Shown: positions 1 through 8,072, numbered from the stretch's first letter. The stretch is 39,231 nucleotides of DNA from Sandaracinaceae bacterium (GCA_019694315.1 JAIBCE010000033.1:1-39231), one strand, 5' to 3'. A program made the numbers and translations. Notes: a model not told the origin generated them from the sequence alone.

Positions 1-627
1 GGGGCAGATCAGACGCGAGCATGCAGAGGCTCACGCCAGCAGGCGTTGCGGCGCGTACCTCCATGTCCTGGCGTTCTTGGGGAGCAAGAACAGACTGGCT
101 CGCGCCTCGGACGGTGCGTCCGTGAGGCACGGCGAGGTCGCGCTCTGCGGATCCGAGAGGCAGATCAGACGCGAGCATGCAGAGGCTCACGCCAGCAGGC
201 GTTGCGGCGCGTACCTCCATGTCCTGGCGTTCTTGGGGAGCAAGAACAGACTGGCTCGCGCCTCTGACGGTGCGTCCGTGAGGCACGGCGAGGTCGCGCT
301 CTGCGGATCCGAGGGGCAGATCAGACGCGAGCATGCAGAGGCTCACGCGAGCAGGCGTTGCGGCGCGTACCTCCATGTTCCTGACTCCACGGGAGCAACA
401 ACAGACTGGCTCGCGCCTTGGACGGTGCGTCCGTGAGGCACGGCGAGGTCGCGCTCTGCGGATCCGAGGGGCAGATCAGACGCGAGCATGCAGAGGCTCA
501 CGCGAGCAGGCGTTGCGGCGCGTACCTCCATGTCCTGGCGTTCTTGGGGAGCAAGAACAGACTGGCTCGCGCCTCTGACGGTGCGTCCGTGAGGCACGGC
601 GAGGTCGCGCTCTGCGGATCCGAGGGG
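1..627. repeat. Tandem array of 156-bp units (four complete copies, continues left of the window)
   Basis: Units run 5-160, 161-316, 317-471 and 472-627; bases 1-4 are the end of an earlier unit, so the array continues beyond the window. Copies 1, 2 and 4 are nearly identical. Copy 3 is 155 nt and differs in a short central block. Each unit carries a stem of GTTCTTG/CAAGAAC around a 5-nt loop (73-91, 229-247, 540-558; lost in copy 3). It also carries a second stem in which GCCTC and ACGG pair with CCGT and GAGGC. In copy 3 the second stem has T for C in one arm, which would still pair as G-U in RNA. Frames are open across units only because 156 is divisible by 3; the 155-nt copy breaks them, so I read the array as non-coding. 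Bases 628-855 hold no further unit. Confidence 0.92.
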
Positions 628-855
628 CCTCGCGTGCAGATCGGCGCCCAGCCTCTGCGCAGCCTCCGTGCCGCACGCGGATCGCCCACGAATTCAAAGC
701 GATTCGCGCGACGCGGTGCGTCGAGTCGGCGCGCGGACGCCGCGCGTGTGAAGGCGGCTCACGCCGCGCTGCGTCGAGGTCGCGAAATGAACGAGCCTCG
801 CCGCGCGTAAGATGCGCGTGCGGGCGATGCGTCCCGCGCACAGGAGCGAGAGAAG

Positions 856-1086
856 ATGGCCCAGCCCAAGAAGAACCCCGGTGTCGCCGCCGTGCTGTCG
901 TTCATCGTCCCGGGCGTCGGGCAGATCTACAACGGCGCGTTCCTGCGCGGCATCTTCTGGCTGATCATCACGCCCGGCTTCTGGATCGGCTCGGGCGGCA
1001 CGCTCGGCTGGATCTGCCACCTCGTGGCGGCCTACACCGCCTACGACTACGCCGAGCGCCTCAACCGCGGCGAGATCCGCGACTGA
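856..1086 (+). CDS. Small TM2-like membrane protein, 76 aa
   Basis: A 76-residue protein with a short lysine-rich start, a hydrophobic segment at about residues 9-27 with a GxGQxYNG turn, a second segment at about 30-60, and a charged tail (ERLNRGEIRD). The arrangement of two short membrane helices around a G-x-G-Q-x-Y-N motif resembles the TM2 domain family and related small membrane proteins of unknown role. The start is supported by an AGGAG-like ribosome binding site (AGGAGCGAG) about 8 nt upstream. A TAAGAT hexamer at 808-813 could be a -10 element. The gene stands alone between the repeat array and a convergent gamma-glutamyltransferase gene. Function unknown. Confidence 0.8.
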   Translation: MAQPKKNPGVAAVLSFIVPGVGQIYNGAFLRGIFWLIITPGFWIGSGGTLGWICHLVAAYTAYDYAERLNRGEIRD

Positions 1087-1101
1087 GCCGCGCGTGACCC
1101 T

Positions 1102-1122
1102 GCGGATCCGCGAGCGATCCGC
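1102..1122. terminator. Possible shared terminator hairpin between convergent genes
   Basis: GCGGATC (1102-1108) can pair with GATCCGC (1116-1122) around a 7-nt loop in the 57-nt gap between two convergent genes. Further partial copies of CGATCCGCGAC follow. There is no T-run on either side, so termination is only inferred from position. Confidence 0.35.
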
Positions 1123-1143
1123 GACCGATCCGCGACCGATCGA

Positions 1144-2913
1144 TCAGAGGCCGCGGGGCTCGCCGTCCTTGCGGAGATCGCTCGCCGCGTCGAGCAGGCG
1201 GATCGCGCCGGAGCTCGGGTCGCGGTGGATGCGGATCGTCTGCACGTTCGCGCTCGTCTCCACGGGGCTCACCTCGTGGCCGCGCGCGACGAGGCCCGCG
1301 ACGATCCGAGGATCGAGGGCCTGTTCGTACGAGAGGCCCGTGGGCATGCCCTGGTGGTGCACGCGCGCGCGTCGCACCGCCGCGCCCGCGTCGTCGCCGA
1401 GCAGGAGCTGGAAGAGCGCGACCTGCTCGGCCGCCGTCACGATGCGGCTGCCGCCGCTGCCGCCGACGCACAGGATCGGCTGCGCGCCGTCGAACACGAT
1501 CGTGGGCGACATCGTGCTCACGGGCCGATGGTGCGGGCCCGGAAGGTTCGCCGAGCCGCCGGGCAGACCGAACGCGTTCGGCGCGCCGAGCTCGCGCGCG
1601 AAGTCGTCCATCTGATCGTTCATCACCATGCCCTCCACGGTGAAGCGCGCACCGAACGGGAGGTTCACCGTGGTGGTGAGCGAGGCCACGTTGCCCTCGG
1701 CGTCCACCACGCACACGTGGCTCGTGCCGTGATCGCGGGGCGTCGCGTCGGCGTCGCCGAAGGACTCGCCCGGCACGTCGTAGTCGGCCATCGCGCGCGC
1801 CGCGAAGCGATCGAAGCGCTGTGCGCGCGCGTCGAGACGCGCAGCGTCGAGGAGGCGATCGACCGGGATCGTCACGAAGTCGGGATCGCCCGCGTAGAGC
1901 GCGCGATCGCGGAACGCGCCCTTCCACGACTCGGCGAGCGCATGACGAAAGCGCGCGCCCTCGTGCGGGTGCGGCATCCAGCGCTCGAGCAGGCCGAGGC
2001 TCTCGAGCATCGTGAAGCCACCGGCCGACGGAGGCGGGGCCACCACCCAGCGGCGACCGAAGCGCACGCCCTCGAGCGGCACACGCTCGCGCACGCGGTA
2101 CGCCGCGAGATCGGCCGCCGTGATCACGCCCCCGCGCCGCTGCACCTCGCGCGCGATGGCCCGCGCGATCGCCCCTCGATAGAAGGGGCGCGCGCCCTCG
2201 GCGCCGAAGCGTCGGATCGTGTGCGCGAGCGCGGCGTTGCGGAGCGTGCTGCCCTGCTCGAGTCGCTCGGCGCCCGGCGGCAGGAACGCGCCGAGCACGC
2301 GATCGGCGCGGAGGCTCTCGAGCATGGGCGCGGCGTAGGTGCTCGTGTAGCGGCTCGCGGGCCAGCCCGCTTGCGCGAGCTGCGCGGCCGGCTCCGCGAT
2401 GCGTCGGCGCGTCACGCGATGCGAGCCGAAGCGCTCGAGCATCGTCTCGAGGCCCAGCGGCTCGCCCGGCACCGCGACCGCGAGGCCGCCGATCTGCGAG
2501 CGCTGCGCGGCGATCACGTCGGTGTCGCCCTCGCGACGGACGAAGGTCGTGGGGCTCGCGGCCGACGGCGCCTCCTCGCGGAAGTCGAGGAACGTCACCG
2601 TGTGGTCCGACGCGCGGTAGTAGAGCGCGAAGCCGCCGCCGCCGAGGCCGCTCGAAGCCGGGCTCACCACGCCGAGCGCGAGCGCCGTGGCCACCACGGC
2701 ATCGGCCGCGTTGCCGCCCTGCGCGAGCACGCGCGCCCCCGCCTCCGACGCGAGCGGATGATCGGCCGCCACGGCGTGGCGCGTGAAGCTCGCCGCGTGC
2801 GAGGGCGGCTGGGGGAGCGCCTCCTCGTAGTAGGCGTGCGCGCCCGGCCACGGCGCGCCGATCGCGAGCACGACGAGGAGCGCGAGCCAGAGCGCACGCG
2901 GGCCAGTGCGCAT
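1144..2913 (-). CDS. ggt: Gamma-glutamyltransferase (glutathione hydrolase), exported
   Basis: A 589-aa Ntn-hydrolase of the gamma-glutamyltranspeptidase family, which splits the gamma-glutamyl bond of glutathione and related peptides. Residues 1-27 form a signal peptide (MRTGP, hydrophobic core, cleavage after AHA), so the enzyme should act in the periplasm. The proenzyme is expected to cleave itself before Thr397 in the motif DHGTSH, which is followed by VVDAEGNVASLT. A GGSGGSRI loop lies further on and PPPSAGG near residue 294, all typical of the family. The length fits the usual 550-600 aa. The ATG overlaps by one base the stop of a possible 39-codon ORF upstream. Glutathione synthetase is divergent from it, so the two ends of glutathione turnover sit side by side. 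Confidence 0.93.
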   Translation of the reverse strand: MRTGPRALWLALLVVLAIGAPWPGAHAYYEEALPQPPSHAASFTRHAVAADHPLASEAGARVLAQGGNAADAVVATALALGVVSPASSGLGGGGFALYYRASDHTVTFLDFREEAPSAASPTTFVRREGDTDVIAAQRSQIGGLAVAVPGEPLGLETMLERFGSHRVTRRRIAEPAAQLAQAGWPASRYTSTYAAPMLESLRADRVLGAFLPPGAERLEQGSTLRNAALAHTIRRFGAEGARPFYRGAIARAIAREVQRRGGVITAADLAAYRVRERVPLEGVRFGRRWVVAPPPSAGGFTMLESLGLLERWMPHPHEGARFRHALAESWKGAFRDRALYAGDPDFVTIPVDRLLDAARLDARAQRFDRFAARAMADYDVPGESFGDADATPRDHGTSHVCVVDAEGNVASLTTTVNLPFGARFTVEGMVMNDQMDDFARELGAPNAFGLPGGSANLPGPHHRPVSTMSPTIVFDGAQPILCVGGSGGSRIVTAAEQVALFQLLLGDDAGAAVRRARVHHQGMPTGLSYEQALDPRIVAGLVARGHEVSPVETSANVQTIRIHRDPSSGAIRLLDAASDLRKDGEPRGL

Positions 2914-3032
2914 CAGCCGGTCTCGAGCGCGCTCGCGGAGAGCTCGTCCACCGAGAGGCTCGCCTCGGCACCCGCAAGCGTGACGCAGCACTCGTCGTAG
3001 AACGCCTCTGGCACCAGGAGGGCGGCGGACAT
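2913..3032 (-). CDS. Possible 39-aa leader ORF upstream of ggt
   Basis: An ATG-initiated frame of 39 codons beginning MSAALLVPEAFYDECCVTLA and ending with a TGA that shares its A with the ggt ATG (TGATG arrangement). This overlap is typical of translational coupling. The product would be acidic and contains adjacent cysteines (Cys-Cys, residues 15-16), which is notable next to a thiol-peptide enzyme. No good ribosome binding site is visible. A TATTCT hexamer lies 8 nt before the ATG, which would give a leaderless message if it is a -10 box. No homologue recognised; it may simply be untranslated leader. Confidence 0.3.
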   Translation of the reverse strand: MSAALLVPEAFYDECCVTLAGAEASLSVDELSASALETG

Positions 3033-3114
3033 GGCAGGGGAGAATAGCAAACGAGCACCTGCCCGCGTGGGGTGCCTCGATCCGGAGCGCGACCGTGTGC
3101 GCTAAGGTCCTCGC

Positions 3115-4083
3115 ATGTCGCTGCGCCTCCTCGTCGTCATGGATCCCCCCGAGACCGTGCTCGTGGACGCGGACACCTCGTTCGCGCTCATGGAGGAGGC
3201 CCAGGCCCGCGGTCACCGCGTCGATCACTGCCTCATCACGGACCTCTTCGCGACGGCCGATCCCGCGACGGGTGAGCGACGCGCGGGCGCGCGCATCCGC
3301 CGCGCGTCGATGTTCCGCGATCCCGCGCTCGCGCCCATCACGCTCGGCGCCCCCGAGCGCGTGTGGCTCGACGAGGTGGACGCCGTGCTCATGCGCAAGG
3401 ATCCACCCTTCGACGCGAACTACCTCTGGGCCACGCAGGTGCTCGAGCTCGCGCGCGGAAAGACGCTGCTCGTGAACGATCCGCGCGGCCTCCGCGACGC
3501 GAACGAGAAGCTCTACGCCCTGCACTTCCCCGCGCAGATGCCGGCGACGCTCGTGTCGAGCGACAAGGACGACATCAAGGCATTCCTCCATGCGCATGGA
3601 GGAAAGGTCGTGCTCAAGCCGCTCTCGGGGGCGGGCGGCGACGGCGTGTTCCTGCTCCGCGGCGACGACCTCAACGTGAACGCGATCATCGAGACCGTCA
3701 CGCAGGTGGGTCGGCGCATGGCGATGGTGCAGGAGTTCCTGCCGGACGTGGTGCGCGGCGACAAGCGCGTGCTCCTGCTCGATGGCGAGCCGCTCGGCGG
3801 CATCCTCCGCGTGCCGCGCAAGGACGACGTGCGCTCGAACATCCACGTGGGCGGCACGGTGGAGAAGGCGCCGCTCGACGAGCACGATCTCCGCATCGTC
3901 CGAGCCCTGCGCGACAAGCTCCGCGAGGACGGCCTCGTCTTCGTGGGCCTCGACGTGATCGGCGGCCGCCTCACCGAGGTCAACGTGACGAGCCCGACCG
4001 GCATCCAGCAGATGTCGCGCCTCGACGGCGTGAACCTCAGCGCGAAGGTGATCGACTGGATCGAGGCCCGCGCGCGACGCTGA
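3115..4083 (+). CDS. gshB: Glutathione synthetase
   Basis: A 322-aa ATP-grasp ligase that joins gamma-glutamylcysteine and glycine to make glutathione in the cytosol. The N-terminal substrate domain starts MSLRLLVVMDPPETV. The central and C-terminal parts carry family signatures: DAVLMRKDPPFD, LLVNDPRGLRDANEKL, the ATP-grasp segment KVVLKPLSGAGGDGVF, and the metal and substrate end DVIGGRLTEVNVTSPTG. The length is normal for bacterial GshB. An AAGG run 6-9 nt before the ATG could serve as ribosome binding site; the same bases form a TAAGGT -10-like hexamer (3103-3108), so either reading is possible. Divergent from ggt. No gshA is present in the window. Confidence 0.95.
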   Translation: MSLRLLVVMDPPETVLVDADTSFALMEEAQARGHRVDHCLITDLFATADPATGERRAGARIRRASMFRDPALAPITLGAPERVWLDEVDAVLMRKDPPFDANYLWATQVLELARGKTLLVNDPRGLRDANEKLYALHFPAQMPATLVSSDKDDIKAFLHAHGGKVVLKPLSGAGGDGVFLLRGDDLNVNAIIETVTQVGRRMAMVQEFLPDVVRGDKRVLLLDGEPLGGILRVPRKDDVRSNIHVGGTVEKAPLDEHDLRIVRALRDKLREDGLVFVGLDVIGGRLTEVNVTSPTGIQQMSRLDGVNLSAKVIDWIEARARR

Positions 4084-4090
4084 AGAGACG

Positions 4091-4361
4091 TCAGGAGGCG
4101 CGCGCCGACGCGTAGCGCACGAGCGCGTCGGCGGCCTGATCGAACATGGTCGCGAAGCGCGGACGGATCGCGAACATGAGCGGACGGAAGACGAGGCGCG
4201 GCTCGAAGGCCACGGTCCAGACGAGCTCGGCGCGCCCCGGCCCAGCGGGGCGGATCACGTAGTCCTCGAAGAAGGCGGACACGAGCGGCGTCGTCATCTT
4301 CTCGGCGAAGAAGGCGAGCCGCAGGCCGCGATCCCACGCGACGAAGTGCTCGATCACGTCG
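4091..4361 (-). pseudogene. Truncated copy of the SRPBCC gene at 6079-6588 (3' half only)
   Basis: This frame encodes only the last ~88 residues of the SRPBCC protein found at 6079-6588, starting at VIEHFVAWDRG. Bases 4111-4361 align with 6111-6361 without gaps, an offset of exactly 2,000 nt. I counted about 8 mismatches in roughly 250 nt. Homology stops abruptly after CGATCACGTCG; the sequence upstream is unrelated, so the N-terminal half is missing. A GTG at 4355-4357 could start an 88-aa peptide, but no ribosome binding site was seen. The frame is still open, so the copy is either recent or under some constraint. Confidence 0.75.
4111..4361. repeat. Left copy of a ~250-bp direct repeat (partner 6111-6361)
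   Basis: Gap-free and about 97% identical by eye to 6111-6361, in the same orientation and exactly 2 kb apart. The pair brackets the lipoprotein gene 4407-5831, so homologous recombination could delete or amplify that gene. Confidence 0.9.
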
Positions 4362-4406
4362 GTGGCGCAGGTCGTCGACCAAGCTCGCCAACCAGGGCTC
4401 GTCGGC

Positions 4407-5831
4407 TCAGCGGAGCGTCGCCGTGCGGACGGTCGTGCGCGTGTCGGGGTCCCAGAAGTGGACCCGCTCGTTCGCGGGCTCGGACAGCACGAGCCAGTCG
4501 TGGCGCGGCAGGATGTTCAGGGTGCCGAGCTCGAAGTCGAGCGGGATCGTCTCGAGCGACGTCGTCTCGAGATCGAGGCGATGCAGCCCGGAGCTCGAGA
4601 TCCAGATCTCGCTGTGCTCGTCGCGGCTCGCGAAGTTGCCGAGGAAGATCGTGGGGCCACCGAGCTGAGTCTGGGCGTTTGCGTCGGTGTCGAAGAGGAC
4701 GAGCTGCTGGTCACCGAAGGAGCCCGCGATCAGGATCCAGTGACCTGCGTGGCTGACGAAGAACGTCGGCGTCGGCCAGTGGGTCGAGTCGTATGCGGGA
4801 AGCTCGATCGGATGGGGATCGACCTCCAGCGTCTCGGCATCGATCAAGAGGAGCTGCGATTGGCTCGACCCAATCTGATCCGCGTAGCGATACGAGACGA
4901 TGCTCGACGAGTCGGGCGTGAACGCGACCGGTCCGTACGCGTCGGGCACGCTCGCCGTCGTGCCGTCGGCCATGTCGAGCACGAGCAGCTCGTGCGCCCC
5001 GTCGTACACGTCGTTCGCCGCGCGGAGAACCGGGAACACGACTCGCGAGTCGTCGGGTGCAACGCCGATCCAGGTGTACGAGAAGAAGAAGTCGTACGAG
5101 ACCCCGGGCACGAGGATGTCGTGCACCGGGGAAGGCCAGAGCCCGGTGTCGTCGGTCGCGAAGCCGCCCTCGGCGACGCCGCGCATGTCCCAGACGAGGA
5201 TCCGCGCGCGCTGCGACCGCGTGTATGGATCGTAGAAGACGATCGCCGCGAGCCGATCGCCCCCGTTCAGCCACATCGCCTCGAGCCAGGCGCCATCGTG
5301 CGGGACGGTCTCGATCGCCAGGGACGGGATCGAGATCACGTGGAGCGGGAAGTGCTCTCCCGCATTGTCCGCCACCACCACGAAGTCACCGCTGGGCGCG
5401 ACGCGCGTGCCCCAGTACCACGTGGTCGAGGTGCGCGTGGCGAGCGTACGCTCGCCGGCGCGATCGAGCAGGCGCAGCTCGTCGCGTTCGCCCTGTTGGG
5501 CGAAGAGGAGGATCGAGTCCCGCGGGAACACCACGCGCACGTCGCCATAGCCCAGGAGGTCCGCCACCTCTCGGACCGACGCGTCGTCGGGCGAGACGGC
5601 GAACAAGCGCTTGTCGATCTCGCGTGGAGCGCCGCCGCCGGGAGCCATCTCGCGCCGTGTGCGGAGCACGTAGGCCGTCTCCGAGCCCGGCTCGACCGCG
5701 ATCGCCCCTCCTTCGAGCCAGGTCGCCATCCCTGGGCGGACCTCGCCGGAGCTCGCGCCCGTACAGGCCAGATCGGCCAGCACGACGGCCGCCGCGACCG
5801 CGCCACAGCCCACGCCCACCGTCCTACGCAT
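4407..5831 (-). CDS. Putative exported beta-propeller lipoprotein, 474 aa
   Basis: The N-terminus (MRRTVGVGCG, then an alanine/valine-rich core and DLACTG) is a signal peptide with Cys23 as possible lipidation site, although the lipobox is imperfect. The mature part is made of repeating beta-strand blocks with TolB/WD40-like phrases such as RVAPSGDFVVVAD, IGVAPDDSRVVFP and PVAFTPDSSSIVSY, spaced about 50-70 residues apart. This suggests a beta-propeller on the cell surface or in the periplasm. The start at 5831 is chosen because AGGAGG lies 6 nt upstream; an in-frame ATG 21 nt earlier lacks such a site. The gene lies between the two copies of the SRPBCC 3' repeat. No enzymatic motif seen; function unknown. 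Confidence 0.78.
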   Translation of the reverse strand: MRRTVGVGCGAVAAAVVLADLACTGASSGEVRPGMATWLEGGAIAVEPGSETAYVLRTRREMAPGGGAPREIDKRLFAVSPDDASVREVADLLGYGDVRVVFPRDSILLFAQQGERDELRLLDRAGERTLATRTSTTWYWGTRVAPSGDFVVVADNAGEHFPLHVISIPSLAIETVPHDGAWLEAMWLNGGDRLAAIVFYDPYTRSQRARILVWDMRGVAEGGFATDDTGLWPSPVHDILVPGVSYDFFFSYTWIGVAPDDSRVVFPVLRAANDVYDGAHELLVLDMADGTTASVPDAYGPVAFTPDSSSIVSYRYADQIGSSQSQLLLIDAETLEVDPHPIELPAYDSTHWPTPTFFVSHAGHWILIAGSFGDQQLVLFDTDANAQTQLGGPTIFLGNFASRDEHSEIWISSSGLHRLDLETTSLETIPLDFELGTLNILPRHDWLVLSEPANERVHFWDPDTRTTVRTATLR

Positions 5832-5928
5832 GGGGAACCTCCTCGACGCCATGGGCGGCGAGCAGTTCCCGTGCCGCGCTGCTCCGGCGGTGCGGCTGCC
5901 CGGAGTTCATCCGGATCGCGTTGGCGTC

Positions 5929-5943
5929 GTGAACCATGTTCAC
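5929..5943. promoter_or_regulatory. Perfect palindrome upstream of the lipoprotein gene
   Basis: GTGAAC-CAT-GTTCAC is a perfect 6+3+6 inverted repeat about 98 nt upstream of the lipoprotein start. It has the size of a repressor or activator half-site pair. No flanking -35/-10 elements are clear. Confidence 0.35.
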
Positions 5944-5979
5944 GCTCGGAGCGCCGCGGCTCGATTCGGCACACGTCGG

Positions 5980-6060
5980 TCAGCGCCCCGTCGAGCCGAA
6001 GCCGCCGCTGCCGCGCTCGGTCGCGTCGAGGGAGGCCAGGTCTCTGCCGTGCGGCTCAGT
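5980..6060 (-). pseudogene. Orphan dUTPase C-terminal tail (dut remnant)
   Basis: Reading the minus strand just downstream of the SRPBCC stop gives a short frame that ends ASLDATERGSGGFGSTGR followed by TGA (5980-5982). T-E-R-G-x-G-G-F-G-S-T-G is the conserved motif V of trimeric dUTP diphosphatase, the flexible C-terminal arm that closes over the active site. The other four dUTPase motifs are absent: within about 30 codons the frame runs into the SRPBCC stop codon. Only the last ~20 codons of a dut gene therefore remain, in the same orientation as the SRPBCC gene and next to the direct repeat. This looks like a scar of the same rearrangement. Confidence 0.7.
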
Positions 6061-6078
6061 GCGCTTCGACCTGCGCCG

Positions 6079-6588
6079 TCATGAGGCGTGCGTACGCGCG
6101 GGATGGGATGCGTAGCGCACGAGCGCGTCGGCGGCCTGATCGAACATGGTCGCGAAGCGCGGACGGATCGCGAACATGAGCGGACGAAAGACGAGGCGCG
6201 GCTCGAAGGCCACGGTCCAGACGAGCTCGGAGCGCCCTGGCCCCACGGCGCGGATCACGTAGTCCTCGAAGAACGCGGACACGAGCGGCGTCGTCATCTT
6301 CTCGGCGAAGAAGGCGAGCCGCACGCCGCGATCCCACGCGACGAAGTGCTCGATCACGTCGCCGGAGCCCGTGTCCGCGCGGCGGATCGCACCGACACGC
6401 GCGCGCTCCGGCTCGGGGCTGATCCACCGCATCCCGCGCATGTCGGGGAACCAGCGCGGCCACTCGGCGGGGTCGGCGAGGAGATCGAAGAGGGCCTCGG
6501 GCGAGAGCGGGATGGTGCGCGCCATCACGAAGCGATCGCGGGCGCGAGAGGGATACGCAGCGTCGAGCGGAGTGAGCGTGAACCACAT
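6079..6588 (-). CDS. SRPBCC (START/polyketide-cyclase fold) family protein, 169 aa
   Basis: A small single-domain protein with the SRPBCC pattern: N-terminal strand and helix RTIPLSPEALFDLLADPAEWPRWFP, then alternating beta strands and a long C-terminal helix beginning MFDQAADALVRYA. Such proteins bind hydrophobic ligands in a central cavity; the ligand here cannot be told. The ATG at 6588 starts MWFTLTPLD; longer frames would run into the gene upstream. The upstream Cys-rich lipoprotein gene ends 22 nt before it on the same strand, so the two may be cotranscribed. The last ~85 residues are duplicated at 4091-4361. Confidence 0.8.
   Translation of the reverse strand: MWFTLTPLDAAYPSRARDRFVMARTIPLSPEALFDLLADPAEWPRWFPDMRGMRWISPEPERARVGAIRRADTGSGDVIEHFVAWDRGVRLAFFAEKMTTPLVSAFFEDYVIRAVGPGRSELVWTVAFEPRLVFRPLMFAIRPRFATMFDQAADALVRYASHPARTHAS
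6111..6361. repeat. Right copy of the ~250-bp direct repeat (partner 4111-4361)
   Basis: This copy lies inside the intact SRPBCC gene and is therefore the likely parent of the truncated one. There are no gaps between the copies. Confidence 0.9.
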
Positions 6589-6610
6589 GGCGAGCTCGCG
6601 GGGTCGAGCG

Positions 6611-7939
6611 TCAGCGACAGCGCTGGATACGCGAGGATGGCACGGGGAAGCAGGTGTCGACGGGCGCCTCGACACCGCCGATCAGCCAGCGGCAGTCGGC
6701 GAGCCAGAGGCTGCTCACGCCGCAGGGCGGCGGGCCTTCCTCGCTCCAGAAGCCTGGGGCAGCACCGACCGCCATGTCCGCCGCGGTGCAGCGCGCCTCG
6801 CTGAGCGACGCGGCCGAGCAGTTGATGCCGCTCTGCTCGGCAGTCAGGCCGATCGTCTCGACGCCGTCGCAGTCGAAGTCGAAGCCCCCGCACGTGTTGA
6901 CGGACGAGAAGAACGAGGTCTGCCCCGGGTGCGCGCGCGGATCGAAGTCGCAGCAGTCGGTCACGCCTGGCGCCGGCGCCACGTTGGTGGTGAGGCGCGG
7001 GCAGCTGCCGACGCTCGGGCGCGCGGGATCGGGGCACACGGCGACCGGATCGCCGTCGTCGGGGAACGTGTCCTCGTCGAAGTCGCGGTAGCACGTGACC
7101 GTCTGCATCTCGTCGATGAGCCCGTTGCAGTTGTCGTCGAGACCGTTGCAGGTCTCGGCGATGGGCGCGATCGAGCAGTCGGAGTACGCGCGCCCATCGA
7201 CGCAGGTCTCGACGCCCGCCGCGCACTCGCCCGCGCGCGGGCAGGGTCGCGTCGTGCCGGGCGTGCAGATGCAGCCCTCGTCGATGACGGCGTTGCAGTT
7301 GTTGTCGACGCCGTCGCAGAGCTCCTGCGCAGCGGGGCGCACGCCGTCCTCGCCGTCGTCGCAGTCGTTGCCGCAGTTGAGCGCGAGGCTGCCCACCGGG
7401 ATGGGGTTACAGCAGAGGTGATCCTCGAAGCCGTCGCCGTCGTCGTCGCGGTTGCCGCGCGTGGCGAGGTTGCAGTCCTCGTCGAGGTTCGCCGCGTCGC
7501 AGACCTCGACGTTGCCGGGCGCGCGATGCACGTCCGTGTCGTCGCAGTCCTCGCCCGTCGGCACGCCGCGGCGATCGAGACAGTCGGCGTCGCCGTACCC
7601 ATCGCCGTCCATGTCGGGCGCGACGTGGGTGCAGACGTCGGAGTCCACGTTGCAGCCGTCGATGGTGCAGGCGATGCCGTCGTCGCAGCTCGAGGTGCCG
7701 GGAGCGCAGACGCCCGCGGTGCAGGTCTCGGCGCCGTTGCAGAAGACGCCGTCGTCGCACTCGTCGTCGCGGCTGCAGTGCACGGCGGGGCCGGTGTCGT
7801 TGGCGGCGTCGGTGGCGGCGTCGCGACGGACGCGGGCGGCGTCGGGCTCGACGACCACGGGAGGAGGATTGCAGCCGAGCCCTGCGAGCATCGCGCCGAG
7901 CAGCAGGCCGGCAGCTCCCCATGTGGTTCGACGGCTCAT
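6611..7939 (-). CDS. MopE-like Cys/Asp-rich lipoprotein, 442 aa
   Basis: The N-terminus MSRRTTWGAAGLLLGAMLAG followed by LGC is a signal peptide with Cys23 as probable lipidation site. The mature chain repeats the putative metal-binding pattern of the MopE/Stig1-like family: DMDGDGYGDADC, EDCDDTD, QELCDGVDNNCNAVIDEGC, ETCNGLDDNCNGLIDE. These are D-x-D-G-D-G and C-D-G-x-D-N-N-C-N-G-x-x-D units. Such proteins are abundant in myxobacteria and presumably bind calcium or copper at the cell surface. The start at 7939 is the only Met that leaves a normal signal peptide. The gene is divergent from tatB with a 133-nt gap. Confidence 0.85.
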   Translation of the reverse strand: MSRRTTWGAAGLLLGAMLAGLGCNPPPVVVEPDAARVRRDAATDAANDTGPAVHCSRDDECDDGVFCNGAETCTAGVCAPGTSSCDDGIACTIDGCNVDSDVCTHVAPDMDGDGYGDADCLDRRGVPTGEDCDDTDVHRAPGNVEVCDAANLDEDCNLATRGNRDDDGDGFEDHLCCNPIPVGSLALNCGNDCDDGEDGVRPAAQELCDGVDNNCNAVIDEGCICTPGTTRPCPRAGECAAGVETCVDGRAYSDCSIAPIAETCNGLDDNCNGLIDEMQTVTCYRDFDEDTFPDDGDPVAVCPDPARPSVGSCPRLTTNVAPAPGVTDCCDFDPRAHPGQTSFFSSVNTCGGFDFDCDGVETIGLTAEQSGINCSAASLSEARCTAADMAVGAAPGFWSEEGPPPCGVSSLWLADCRWLIGGVEAPVDTCFPVPSSRIQRCR

Positions 7940-8072
7940 GCACGGATGCTCGCCTCGCGCGCCGCGGGCTGTCCAGAACGACGTGGCGGGGTGCAAGCGC
8001 ACACGCGGGCTCGTAGCATCTCGTGCGACGCGTGTTCTTTGCGGGCCCGCGTTCTGCTACACCGGGTCACCC

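Noticed and set aside
46..578. Open frames running through the 156-bp repeats as a possible repeat protein
   Set aside because: Openness follows from the unit length being a multiple of three; the 155-nt third copy shifts the frame, several frames are open at once, and no ribosome binding site is present.
1225..3000. Long open frame on the plus strand opposite ggt, and similar long frames opposite or shifted against most genes
   Set aside because: Composition is Arg/Ala/Glu/His-rich noise typical of high-GC antisense frames; the opposite strand has clear family motifs in each case.
5824..5910. 28-codon upstream ORF (MNSGQPHRRSS) whose stop overlaps the lipoprotein start
   Set aside because: No ribosome binding site of its own, while the lipoprotein has a strong AGGAGG; no recognisable peptide feature.
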